NCBI GenBank assembly: GCA_947685225.1
Contig: CANTUV010000035.1
Span: 46,066,001 to 46,130,000, forward strand
DNA: 64,000 bases
From: Garcia nutans
Lineage: Eukaryota; Streptophyta; Magnoliopsida; Malpighiales; Euphorbiaceae
Reading direction: 5' to 3'
Shown: positions 10,054-20,943 of the stretch, piece after piece
Layout: each line of letters opens with the position of its first letter
How positions within the stretch are numbered: position 1 is the first letter of the stretch
Notes under the pieces: model-generated
What the model was told of the DNA's origin: nothing
What the model saw: only the letters and a program-made list of their open reading frames with translations
Databases searched by the model: none
Position numbers and translations under genes: made by a program

Positions 10054-11082
10054 GGCACATTTTAGTATTTTTGAAGGAATGTGCCTAAATTTATTTTTAT
10101 ACTTTAAACACCTAGAAATGTGATACTAATTGATTATTTACCTTCACATTTTCAATAGGTGTTGTGTAGATTGTATTTTCACCAACCTAGTAGTGAAGGG
10201 CATTAGAAGATTTTGGAAGTGGAGTGGAGTTTTAACTCCATTTATTGCTTAATAAAGGTTTGTACATACTTTGGGTAATAATGTATTTAATTGCATTAAA
10301 TTTTAGCATAACACGTAAATTTGAATGTGTTATGTTACTTGGTATTTATGAATGTGTGTGTAACATTGTTTGGAGTAACAATACTTGATTTGTGATTATT
10401 ATTGCATGAGAAGCCATTGAGAATGACAAAATGGGATGTGTATGCAAAGTATGAAAAGTGAAAATTGTGCACTAATATATGGGAATGAGCAACATTTGCA
10501 TTGTATAAGATGAGAATGTTAAAGATGCATTGAAAATATGAAAAAATGTGAAAAGTGGAAATTGTGAAAATGTAATTGCATGTCACCTTCTATATGGTCT
10601 AGTTCCAAAATGTTATTGTTGGATATTATTAGGCCCCTTGGGTAAGACACACTAGTGTCATAGATATTGTTACGCTTTGGGATGAGACACACTGGTGTCA
10701 TAGACATTATTTTGCTTTTGAGTGAGACACGCTGGTGTCACAGATTTTATACACCTTCGAGTGAGGCACATTGGTATCACAGATGATTGAGTTAACCCAA
10801 GAAAATATTTTTGGAGCTAGACTAATATATAAGAATTTTGGGCCCAATATATGTGGATGATTGATGTGTTCTTAAAATGTATGAAAAGAAATAAATTGTC
10901 TGACATTTTTATTATATGTGTTATACCATTTATTTATTTTACCAAAGTATGTACCACTAAGCATTATGCTTAATGTGATTGAATTGCATTGCCATGTTAT
11001 AGAACTGATTCGGAGAGTGCTGCTAGACCACTCCAGGTCTAGATTATAGTTGTTTACTTTTTGAGTTTGTCGAGCTACCATG
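10054..11082 (+). repeat. Element X: left part of an older Tekay-like LTR
   Basis: It is non-coding but shares ordered landmarks with Tekay LTRs: CACCAACCTAGTAGTGAAG (compare CCTAACCTAGGTGGTGAAG), a GTACATAC step, a stem-enclosed tandem repeat, TTTTGGGCCCA, TACCACTAAGC...GCTTA, and GCTGCTAGACCACTCCAGG preceding GTCTAGATT. It is diverged from Tekay-1, so it is an older, separate family. Tekay-1 inserted into it on the left. On the right it is cut at 11082, where copia LTR sequence begins. Confidence 0.7.
10634..10790 (+). repeat. Tandem repeat of about 50 bp with GACAC-N4-GTGTC palindromes
   Basis: Four degenerate units contain GACACACTAGTGTC, GACACACTGGTGTC, GACACGCTGGTGTC and GGCACATTGGTATCAC. 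They lie between inverted arms at about 10591-10617 and 10803-10829. This is the element X version of the stem-enclosed cassette. Confidence 0.8.
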
Positions 11083-11533
11083 AAAAGGTTCTTAAGATTA
11101 GAATAGCCAAGGCAAATCACTTTCATTTTCTTTATATTAAAATCTATACTTATATTGATTGAGTGTTGGGTGTGAGCATTAAACACCATTGTACATTTGA
11201 GTGTGAGGCTAGAAACACTTAGATTATAAGAGTGAGTCTGGAAAAACTCTTATAAGGGTTGTGAGGATTGATCTCAAACCATTGTAAAGTTTGGTGTGAG
11301 CTTGTGAAAACACCAAGTTAGAGCTAAGCTTGTAAAAACTCAAGATTAGTGGAACCTTAACAAGTTGTTAAGGAAGTGGATGTAGGATTGAGGTAATCCA
11401 AACCACAATAAATTCTCTTGTGTTCATTCTTCTCTACACCTACTCTTACTTTGATTTGATTTTGATTTTTCAATTTACCATCAATTCTTCAAATCAACCA
11501 ATTCACCCCCCTTTTGATTACTATCTTGGGTCA
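11083..11533 (+). repeat. 5' LTR of copia element, U3 missing
   Basis: It aligns with 19789-20236 of the 3' LTR from AAAAGGTTCTTAAGATT to the end TTGGGTCA. The first roughly 877 bp of the LTR, including the TATA-like TATAAAT present at 19761 in the 3' LTR, are absent. It abuts element X sequence at 11082/11083. Confidence 0.85.
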
Positions 11534-11538
11534 ATAAT

Positions 11539-11550
11539 TGGTATCAAAGC
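11539..11550 (+). promoter_or_regulatory. Primer-binding site of the copia element
   Basis: TGGTATCAAAGC is an initiator-Met-tRNA-type PBS five bases after the LTR end. It differs from the Tekay PBS by one base (A for G). Confidence 0.85.
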
Positions 11551-11580
11551 TAGTAAATTTCTTGAACTTAATTGTGAAAT

Positions 11581-12880
11581 TTGATCCAAAATGGCAACCA
11601 TTCCATAACAAACACCTTTACTCATGGAAAACTAAACTCATTCCTTAAATCCTATTTCGATGGAATGAATTATTCCTATTGGAAACACAAGATGTTTTTA
11701 TTCCTAGATAGTGAAGGAATTGAGCTTTGGGATTTTGTTAAAGATGAGTGGAAACCTCTTACTCATGAGGTTAATTGTGTCCAAGTTCCTCTTCCTAAAT
11801 CACAATTGTCAAGTGCCAATGTGAGAAACCAATTCAAGAATAATAGGGCAGCCTCCATCTTGATGAATTCAATATCAAGATAAGAAGGTGTAAGAGTCAA
11901 ATACCTCACTTGTGCACATTGCATTTGGAAAACTCTTGTGAACTATCATAAGGGTACTACCCAAGTGAGACTCACCAAGAAACAAATGTATGTACATGAG
12001 TATGAGCTATTCAAGATGAAGCCCAATGAAAATGTCACCGACATGACAAACTGCTTGCTTGCCATTGTCAACAAATTAAAGAAATATGGCAAGATATATA
12101 ATCAAGATGACGTCAATAGCAAAATATTGAGAGCACTTAGAGAAAGAAGAACTTTAAGTTTAAAGTTTCTTCAATTAAAGAAGTTCATGACCTTAGCTCT
12201 TTGAGAACCGATGAACTTGTCGAAAAACTACTCACCTTTGAATTGCACACTGAAAGAGAAGAAGAACAAGATGAAAAGGGTAAGAGGAAATCAATATCTC
12301 TTAATTCAATCAAAGAAGTTAAGAGCTCAAGTATTGAAGATAGTGATGATGAAGAAGAAATGACTATGTTTTCAAAAAGAATGAGTTATTGGAAGAGAAA
12401 GAGAAGATTGCATGCTAACAAAGGTATATTTTCTAAATCATCCTTCAAAGATAAAGATAAAAAAATGAGGTGAAATGTTATGAATATGGAAAATTCGGTC
12501 ACATCAAATTGAATTGCTTCAAGTTGAAAAAAAAGAAGCGGGATAAGGAAAAGAAGAAATCACTCAAAGCTATATGGGATGATACTTCCTCAAGTAAAGA
12601 AGAAGAAGAAGAGGAGGAAGGAATTGCTAATTTATGTCTCATGGCTATTGAGGATGAAAATGACTCCAATGAGGTAGGTACTCAATCCTTAAACTTAATT
12701 GCATATGATAATTATGTTGATGATGCTTTAGATGATAGTGACTTGATTGAACATATGAACCTTAGAGTAGAAAAGTACTTTTCTAAAATGAAATTCTATA
12801 AGGATAAATTTTCTAAGCCAGAAAAAGATTTTGTGTGCTTGAAAAACTCTACATTAGAACTAATAACCTCAAATGAATAA
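11581..12880 (+). pseudogene. copia gag (broken in several frames)
   Basis: The capsid portion reads in frame from about 11581 (KSYFDGMNYSYWKHKMFLFL) through KILRALRERRTLSLKF near 12150, then jumps frame at about 12200 and again at about 12470. A TAA at 11881-11883 interrupts it. The FDG-NY-W motif is the usual start of the copia gag UBN2-like domain. The zinc knuckle near 12470-12515 reads CYEYGKFGHIKLNC, so the second zinc-binding Cys is Tyr. A highly acidic and lysine-rich tail follows. This would be the particle-forming RNA-binding protein, and it is not functional here. Confidence 0.8.
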
Positions 12881-13557
12881 TTGTTGTAATCAATTGATGA
12901 AATGAATAAAAATCCACATAGCTTAGAAAATGTGATCAAGGAAAATGAAATTCTAAAGGATGAACTAAAAGAGCTAGAAGAATCAATTTCAAAATTTCAT
13001 AAGGGAAAAGAGGCATTAGACACATTGATAGATAATCAAAGGTCACCCTCTTTGAAACATGGTTTATGATTCAATGGCTTATCTATCACTACATCTAATG
13101 CACGAATATTTGTAAAAGCATCTACAACTCAAACCTCTAGTGTTGAAATTGTTATGAACACTAATACACACACCAAATCTAAAAATTCTAAAAGGATTAC
13201 ATTGGATTCACAAGGCTATAGAACTAAAGTCCCAAGAGAAAATCATGCATTCATGTATATAAGGCATATACATAAACACAAAAATGCACAAAAATAATCT
13301 CTTTTAACACACACTTGTAATTGTGCGCATGATTCATTAAATTTTAATAGTAAAGCACATAAGTATAGAACCTTGTACCAATGCACATATTGTATGAAAT
13401 TTAGTCATAAGAGCACATTTTGATATATTAGGAAGGCTCATCTCAAGTTAGAGGATGCTTCTACAACTAACCCACAAGGACCCAACTTCATTGGATACTA
13501 AAAGAAGATGAACATTGTTGCTTTGTAGGTATACCTAAAATCTGCTATCAATAAAAG

Positions 13558-14662
13558 CATTTGGCTTGTGGATAGTGGATGCTCAAGGCATATGACGGGG
13601 AATGCAAAGTTTTCTACAACTCTCACTTACAAGCATGAAGGTAATGTTACTTTTGGAAATAATGCTAAAGGTAAAATCATTGGCATTGGTTCCATTGGCA
13701 TGCTTGGTAAGAATTTGATTGAAAATGAGTAGCTTGTTGATGGGTGGAAACATAATTTGTTTAGTGTAAGTCAATTATGTGATAAAGGAAATGATATAAG
13801 TTTTGACTCTAAAGGATGCAAAGTTACCAATTCAAATAATAAACTTGCATTCAAAGGAGTTAGAATTGGCAATATGTATAAAATTGACATACATTCCAAT
13901 AATGCATTTGAATGTTTGATTTCTATTAATAATATTGATACATGGTTATGGCATAAAAGACTAGGACATGATAGTATGAATCACTTACAATGCATTAGTA
14001 AAGAAGAACTAGTTGATGGTCTCCCTAGAGTAAAATTTGATAAAGATAGGACTTGTGAACCTTGTCAATTTGGCAAGCAACACAAAAGTTCATTCAAATC
14101 TAAAAATATTTTAAGCACTTTTAGACCGTTAAAACTTATTCACTTGGATTTGTTTGGACCAAATAGAGTTGCTAGCTTAGGTGGCAAGTTATATGCATTT
14201 GTACTTATTGATGATTACTCAAGGTTTAGATGAGTTAATTTCTTAGCTCAAAAGAATGAAGCTTTCAATCATTTTAAAATATTTGCAAAAAGAGTTCAAA
14301 ATGAAAAAGGCTATATATTCACATTTATTAGAAGTGATCATGACAAAGAATTTGAAAATGAGAATTTTGAAAACTTTTGCAATGATTTTAGTATTTCACA
14401 CAATTTTTCAGCTCCCAAAACACCATAACAAAATGGTGTGGTTGAAAGGAAAAAAAGAAAATTGGTTGAAATGACTAGGAAAATGCTTAATGAGTATGAT
14501 TTACCATCTTACTTTTGGGTGAAAGCCATTAATACCGCATGTTATATTTCAAATCATGTTTACAAAAGAACTTTAATAAATAAAACTTCTTATGAGCAAT
14601 GGAATGGAAGAATACCCAAATCTTATACCATAGAGTTTTTGGATACAAATGCCTTATATTGA
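13558..14662 (+). pseudogene. copia protease and integrase (broken)
   Basis: The protease active site is WLVDSGCSRHMTG near 13562. The integrase zinc finger follows (WHKRLGHDSMNHL near 13950, then CEPCQFGKQ). Integrase core motifs are HLDLFGP near 14140, RSDHDKEFEN near 14335 and NGVVERKKRK near 14435, so the three catalytic acids can be recognised. In-frame stops include TAG at about 13730, TGA at 14231-14233 and a TAA near 14426 just before the catalytic Glu motif. Placing integrase before RT is typical of Ty1/copia. Bases 12881-13557, between gag and this block, are degenerate coding-like sequence without a domain I can name. Confidence 0.82.
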
Positions 14663-15063
14663 ATACTAAGGACAATCTTGGATAATTCTCATCCAAATCG
14701 GATGAAGGCATATTTTTAGGATATTCATCGTCTAACAAAGCATATAGAGTATTTAATAAGAGAACACTAGTAGTTGAAGAATCAATGCATGTTGTTTTTG
14801 ATGAATCCTCTAAACTTGATCAAAGGAAAGGTAGTGTTTTTGATGATTTTCTAGGTACATTTGAATAACAAGAAACGATTGATGTTCCAAAGAACAATCT
14901 TAATGAACAAGAAGAAGAGTCTTAAGAGCTACCCAAAGATTAGCAATACAAGAAAGATCATCCAAAAAAATTCATCATTGGCGATACATCATAGGGAGTA
15001 ACTACTAGATCCAAACTTAAATACATAAATGTTAATGTTGCTTTTGTTTCTTAAATTGAGCCA

Positions 15064-16581
15064 ATGACCATTGATGAGGCTCTTAGTGATGAATATTGGG
15101 TGATTGCCATGCAAGATGAGCTCAACCAATTTGAGAGAAATAATGTGTGGAAATTAGTTGCTAGACCTAAAGTCCATCCAATTATAAGATGTAAATGGGT
15201 ATATAGGAATAAGCTTGATGAAAATGGTCCCATTACTAGAAACAAAGCTTGATTGGTAGCCAAAGGCTATAATCAAGAGGAAGGCATTGACTATGATGAG
15301 ACATTTACCCTGTAGCTAGATTAGAAGCAATTAGAATTTTACTTGTTTACATGTCATATGAATTTCAAATGGATGTCAACAGTGCTTTTTTGAATGGTTT
15401 TATTAACAAAGAAGTTTATGTTGAACAACCTGCCTGTTTTGAGGATTATAACTTTCTAAATCATGTTTTTAAACTTACCAAAGCACTATATGGATTGAAA
15501 CAAGCTCTAAGAGCTTGGTATGATAGGCTTATTACATATTTGCCTGAAAAATAGTTTTTCAAAAGGCAAAGTTGACACAACTCTTTTTGTTAAAAAAGAA
15601 AATGCATAACATTTTAATTGTGCAAATTTATGTTGATGACATTATATTTGGTGCTGCTAATAAATCTTTGTACAAGGAATTTGCTTCTTGTATGACTGGG
15701 GAATTTGAAATAAGTATGATGGGTGAATTCAAATACTTCCTTGGACTGCAAATCAAGCAATGCAAGGATGGGAACTTCATTAACCAATCTATGTTCATAG
15801 AGGAACTCCTCAAGAAATTTGGAATGGATAGTTGCAAGATTAGCAAGAATCCCATGAGTACATCCTTGAAACTTGACAAAAGATGAAAGTGGTAAGGTAG
15901 TAAATGAGAAGAAATATCAAGGTATTATTGAATCACTACTTTACTTAACTACCACTAGACTTGATAATGTATAGTGTATGTTTGTGTACTAGATTTTAAT
16001 CATGCCCTAGAGAATCACATTTGAATGCCACTAAAAGAATTTTAAAATATTTGAGTAGTACATTGCATTTAGGACTTTGGTATCCTAGAAAAACATCATT
16101 TGACATTTTAGTTTTTTTTGGATGCGGACTATGCTGGTAGTATATTAGATAGAAAGAGCATGAACGATACATGCCATTTTCTTAGTGATTACTTGGTTTC
16201 TTAGTTTAGCAAGAAACAAGTGTCGGTTGCTTTATCTACCATGGAAACCAAATATGTTGTTATTTTTATTGTACGTAAGTTCTATGGATGAAGCATTAAT
16301 TGATTGATTATGGAAAAGTGTTTGATCATATTCCTATTAAGTGTGATAACACTAATACAATTAAATTATCTAAGAATCCAATTCAACATTCTAGGTCTAA
16401 ACATATAGGTATTAGGCATCATTTCCTAAGATATAATGTACAAAACCAAAATATTATCTTAGCATTCATTGATACACAAAACCAATTTACTGATATCTTT
16501 ACAAAACCATTGAATGAAGATAGATTAAACTTCATCAAGCATAACTTAGGAATGATTGATGGAAGCTCCTTGAATGAATAA
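15064..16581 (+). pseudogene. copia reverse transcriptase and RNase H (broken)
   Basis: RT begins with EALSDEYWVIAMQDELNQFE (15076), then NVWKLV and CKWVYRNKLDENG. A frameshift precedes 15351 (FQMDVNSAFLNGFINKEVYV), then KALYGLKQALRAWYDRL. The catalytic YVDDIIFG lies near 15629. RNase H is recognisable only at its C-terminus: SKHIGIRHHFLRYNVQ and FTDIFTKPLNEDRLNF near 16411-16540. At least five stops or frameshifts separate these pieces. 14663-15063 is a degraded linker between integrase and RT. Confidence 0.85.
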
Positions 16582-17184
16582 ACCATGTATTGTTAATAAT
16601 TGATGTGTATACAAAGTCTTATCATCAATTAAAAAATCAATTTTGATCATACATTGTTCATATAAAATTATGTTTCCTTTCTTTTTTTCCATTTTTCTTT
16701 TCCTAATTAGTGCTGGTATTAGTGAGATCATCCTGCCCTATCTTGCGATTGCGAGTCTATTGGATTGTTTCATCCCAAATAAACCTTCAGTGAGCAGTCG
16801 GGCAGATAGGATGGACAGTAGTGAGAATTTGAAAAGTCTTAACCATTACAGGTTTTCTTATAGGTAACGAGTGTCCCACCTAGTATAATATTCGCACTGT
16901 GGTCTTCGCGGGTATCCTTATGCAAAAAGACGGTCATACCTTGTACACTATGTACAACATTTTCTAACCATTAGCCATGTGTCAGTTTTCAATTTTCCTC
17001 TCTAACAGCTATAAATGGCTAGTTTTTTCATAATTTCTCTATTTAAATCTACTAAACTTTAGTTACATACTTCTTTGATCAATCGCATCATATGAACATA
17101 TCTTCAAACACTAAGATCATCTCAAAACCCTCTCATCTCAAAACACACTCTGTTTTTCTGTCTCTTTCCTCTCTCAAATATCTA
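16582..17184. other. Untranslated spacer between copia RNase H and extra ORF
   Basis: AT-rich, no coding signal I trust. A CT-rich leader-like stretch lies just before the ATG at 17185. Confidence 0.5.
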
Positions 17185-18492
17185 ATGGCTCCTAAGAAGA
17201 AGATTCCATCTAAAGGAAAAGGAAAAGGGAAGAAACCATCATGAATTGTGATTAGGGAACAATAAGAATCTCCTTCCTCTTCTCTACAACCTAGAAGAGG
17301 TGAGAAAATCGACAAACCCCATCGCCAAACTTCTTAATAGGATATTAGATTTGTCATGCTTAAGTGGAAGAAGATGGAGGGAACCAAAAGCCCCTTTAGA
17401 GACATGCTCGTAGCCCTCAACATCAAGGATGAAATTGACCCTAGATGTTTTTGGATGGAGAAAGTTTGTGTTCCTGGATGAGGTAGGATACCCTAGCCTA
17501 AGCAAAGAGTTCTTGATGCCCCTTCAAATAGAAAAGAGTGAAAATTCATCCTTAGGTTGGTATGGGATTAGATTCAAGTTATTTGATCAATACCTTACCT
17601 TAACCTTAAAATATTTTGCCAAATTTTTGGACTTTCCAACTGATGGGGCCACATTCTATAATGATTCAACATTTTCAAACCAAACCCTCTCTATCTTTTG
17701 GAAAGAAATTTCTAAAGAAAAATCCTTTGTGATTAGGGAACAATAAGAATCTCCTTCCTCTATTCCTTCACTTATAATATTCCCATTAACACACCCAAAT
17801 TCTTGATAAATACATTCTAACACCATGCAACTAAAATGTCTGGAACCTTCTTTCTTTCCTCACATATCACTCAAATAGCTAGGCACTTGCATTTGTTGAA
17901 CGGCCTCAACCTAGCCACCTTGAGAAATCCATTTGACCTCTCTTCTAGTGCTATTACCATGGAATATCTAGAACATGCTGGTTGTATTAGAAAGATTGAT
18001 GGCTCATATGTTTATCTCTTTAGGAAAAAGGGTGTAGTGGATAGGCACAAAAAGAGACCTAGATACACCATTGAAGGAGAAGGTGAATCCATAGAAGTTG
18101 CTATGGAAATGCCTCACAAACCCTCTGCCTCTAAACCTAGCAAATTTGGCTCTCTAACCAAACTCATCCTAAAAGACATCAAATCTCTTTACAAGCAATT
18201 CTTTCACTTCAAAAGCGATGTGTCCAAGAGATTTAAGCACTTGAAAAAGAGAATTGATCTTCTATCCCATATGTATCATGATCTATATGACATGCAAGGT
18301 AAGATGGAGTTGCCTTAATGTGATCTTAAAGAATGGGATGTTAGTGATTTTGTGGAAAGCCCCTTTGATGGAGAATCCTTAGAAGATAATGATAGCTATA
18401 GCTCTAGCTCTAGAAGTAGTGTTCATGCTCCTATTGACAAGGGCAAGGCCCTTATGGAAGAAGAAGAGCCTGAGGATGAAGATTCAGATTAG
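17185..18492 (+). pseudogene. Extra 3' ORF of the copia element (env-like position, unknown function)
   Basis: Three pieces are visible. A lysine-rich start at 17185 (MAPKKKIPSKGKGKGKK, then stop). A middle at 17429-17746 (LGWYGIRFKLFDQYLTLTLK, AKFLDFPTDGATFY). A C-terminal 17836-18318 frame with a predicted coiled coil (KSDVSKRFKHLKKRIDLLSHMYHDL). SIRE/Maximus elements often carry such an ORF after pol, sometimes called env-like. I see no signal peptide or clear membrane segment, so an envelope function is not supported. The design of basic start, globular middle and coiled-coil end resembles the Athila ORF at 31014. The copy is broken by stops. Confidence 0.6.
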
Positions 18493-18900
18493 ATTTTTCT
18501 TTTTTCTTTTAATTTCTGTTTCTATTTTTCATGTTTCTGTTTTTGTTTTTCTTTCTTTTGTCTATTCTTGTACTTCATGTTTCATGAATGAACATTTATT
18601 TTTAATGCCTTAATCTCCTTTTATATTGATGTTTTGTATTTCATTTTTTTTTGTTTTGTCTTTGTCGAAGGGGGCAAAGATAATTGAAACAATAATCAAA
18701 TGATTAAGCTTTATATAATCTGACACTACATTAAAATGAAACAATAATCAATTTGGAAGCATACATTTAGGGGGAGATAAGTAAAAAGCTAAGAGAGTTA
18801 AGTAAAGACACAATAGATTAAAAGAAGGTAAAACTTAAAATTAAGATTGTCATTATTTTGGTTATCTTTGATCATCATTTCATTTGATTGCCAAAGTAAA

Positions 18901-18912
18901 AAAGGAGGAGAT
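18901..18912 (+). promoter_or_regulatory. Polypurine tract of the copia element
   Basis: AAAGGAGGAGAT directly precedes the LTR start TGTTAGCC. A similar purine run with AGGGGGAGATAAG at about 18769-18781 may be a second, upstream tract. Bases 18493-18900 hold only the AT-rich 3' untranslated region. Confidence 0.75.
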
Positions 18913-20236
18913 TGTTAGCCAACTAATCATCAATTTTGATCTTTAGCACTCAAGCTGAATGATGCATTTAACATTTCTTTAAGTTACTTGATGTAGCAAT
19001 AAGTTGCTCAATATATTGCCAGAACAGGGCAAAAAGTGTGGTCACCCTAGGCCAAAGGGCGATCTCCCTTAAAGCTTTGAAGAATAAATTGAGTTACAGT
19101 AGGGTTCACGGTCAGAATCTTCTGAGGAGCGACCGTGACAGAGCTATCTGTGACCATCCAAGAATTGGGATGATCGCACCTTAAGTTACAAAAATTCTAA
19201 CATTCACAGTAGGGAATACAATGACAGACGCGATTTGAGGAGTAGTCTCTTCGAACCATTTTGCGACTGTACCTTTCCAAAGGTGACCATCCATATATTT
19301 TGAGAGAAAATCATATGGATTGATAGTAGTATTCGTGATCTTGGGTGCACCTAGAAGTTTGACACGAGACATCTAATTTGACTGCTATTTTAGTACTAGT
19401 GCGACCTCACCTTTTATATTTTGGCAAAAAAATTACTTTTCAAATGAAGAAGTGATACATGGAATGACCATTGTAAGAGTAAGTTTAAATTTAAAAAGGG
19501 CGATCATCCCCTGACCTTGGGCGATCGTCCTGATAACTATAGGAAGGCTAAGATTTCACTAGCAGAGCACTCACATTTGACTGTTGGAAGAATTTTTAAA
19601 TGGAGCGACTGTTCCTATGCAATGGATGGCCACCCAACATTTCTGGGGGACCATCCACTATGACAGGATGACTGCTTCCTGTGAAAACTTTTATTATCAC
19701 AAAGGCTAGCCTAATAAAATATATCATATGATTCATAATGGCTAGTTAGACCAAATTGATTATAAATACCTTAAGAAATCTCTTATTTAAAAGGTTCTTA
19801 AGATTGGAACAACTGAGGAAAAACACTTTAATTTTTTTGTATTAAAATCTATACTTGTATTGATTGAGTGTTGGGTGTGAGCATTAAACACCATTGTAAG
19901 TTTGAGTGTGAGCTTGGAAATACTTAGTTTGTGAGAGTGAGCCTGGGAAAACTCTTATAAGGGTTGTCAAGATTGATCTCAAACCATTGTAAAGTTTGGT
20001 GTGAGCTTGTGAAAACATAAGTTAGAGTTAAGCTTGTAAAAACTCAAGATTATTGGAACCTTGACAAGTTGTTAAGGAAGTGGATGTAGGATTGAGGTAA
20101 TCCAAACCAATATAAATTCTCATGTGTTCATTCTTCTCTACTCCTACTCTCGCTTTGATTTGATTTTGATTTTTCAATTTACCATCAATTCTTCAAATTA
20201 ACCAATTCACCCCCTCTTAGCAGCTATCTTGGGACA
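18913..20236 (+). repeat. 3' LTR of the copia element (1324 bp)
   Basis: It starts TGTTAGCCAAC after the polypurine tract and ends TTGGGACA (TG...CA). A TATA-like TATAAATACC is at 19761. Upstream of it, 19030-19690 carries many degenerate GCGATC/GCGACC/GGTGACCATCC motifs. The end matches the 5' LTR end. Confidence 0.85.
19761..19767 (+). promoter_or_regulatory. TATA-like box in copia 3' LTR
   Basis: TATAAAT sits about 25 bases upstream of the point where homology with the truncated 5' LTR begins. The 5' LTR therefore lacks the core promoter. Confidence 0.55.
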
Positions 20237-20550
20237 ATAGAGCTGATTCGGAGAGTGTTGCTAGACCACACCAAGTCTAGATTATAGTTGTTTACTTTTA
20301 GTTTTTGTTGAATTGTCATGGACTAGAGACATCTGCATTTCATGTATATATTTTAAACTTTGACATATTTACTTAAGTATGTATCTTATGTTTTTAAGCA
20401 TATATATATGATGTAAATTATAAAAGGATTTTTAATTTTAAATGTTGAAAATTTAAGAGATGGCTTGTATGTATTGATATAAATAAACACTTGTGTATTT
20501 TGTGATTATGCTGGAGATTATGGAGAAATGAATGTGTTGAATGAATATTT
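20237..20550 (+). repeat. Element X: right LTR fragment
   Basis: It begins ATAGAGCTGATTCGGAGAGTGTTGCTAGACC, repeating about 85 bp already present at 10999-11082. It then continues into LTR sequence not present on the left. It ends where Athila sequence begins (about 20551-20553). No gene is seen. Confidence 0.65.
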
Positions 20551-20565
20551 GGGAGTGCTAGTCGT

Positions 20566-20943
20566 ATGACTAGAAATTTGGGTAATGACTCTTTGGATTT
20601 AGCTACACTTGAGAAGATGCACATGGTGGTGCGTAGGAGAGGGACTTATGTGATGCCTTCAGATGAGCCTGAAGCACCGGGGGACAGACAGAAGAGAGCA
20701 CGGGTCCAAGAGGAGTCCGACTCAGATTCTCTTAACCTAGATGAGGATGCTCCGGTCTCGGAACATCAAGAGGTGCTTCTGAGGATTGAGGCCCTGGAGG
20801 GCAAAGTGGATCGACTGGATAGCAAGGTGGACCGTAACCATGCTGAGGTCTTGCAGCAGTTGGAGCAGATTAACAGCAACCTTGCGACGATCCTGAGTCT
20901 TCATCCCTCAGCTGCATCATCTTCACGCCCGCCTTTTCCATAG
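20566..20943 (+). pseudogene. C-terminal fragment of Athila env-like ORF (truncated copy)
   Basis: Encodes the last about 125 residues of the protein whose complete copy is at 31014-32135. Only a few differences are visible (for example RNLGN versus RILGN, DSKVD versus DIKVD). It ends in the same coiled coil (LLRIEALEGKVDRLDSKV) and stop codon. The upstream part is missing: sequence changes to element X at about 20552. The apparent ATG is internal to the parent ORF. Confidence 0.85.

Larger units (their letters stand above)
11083..20236 (+). mobile_element. Decayed Ty1/copia retrotransposon, SIRE/Maximus-like
   Basis: Order is truncated LTR (11083-11533), PBS, gag, protease, integrase, RT, RNase H, an extra ORF region, polypurine tract and a full LTR (18913-20236). 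Integrase precedes RT, which is diagnostic of Ty1/copia. The extra 3' ORF and long LTR point to the SIRE/Maximus group. Many stops and frameshifts mark an old copy. The right flank starts ATAGAGCTGATTCGG, which is element X sequence. The left flank overlaps the same host stretch by about 85 bp, so the left border is a rearrangement rather than a clean insertion end. Confidence 0.85.
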
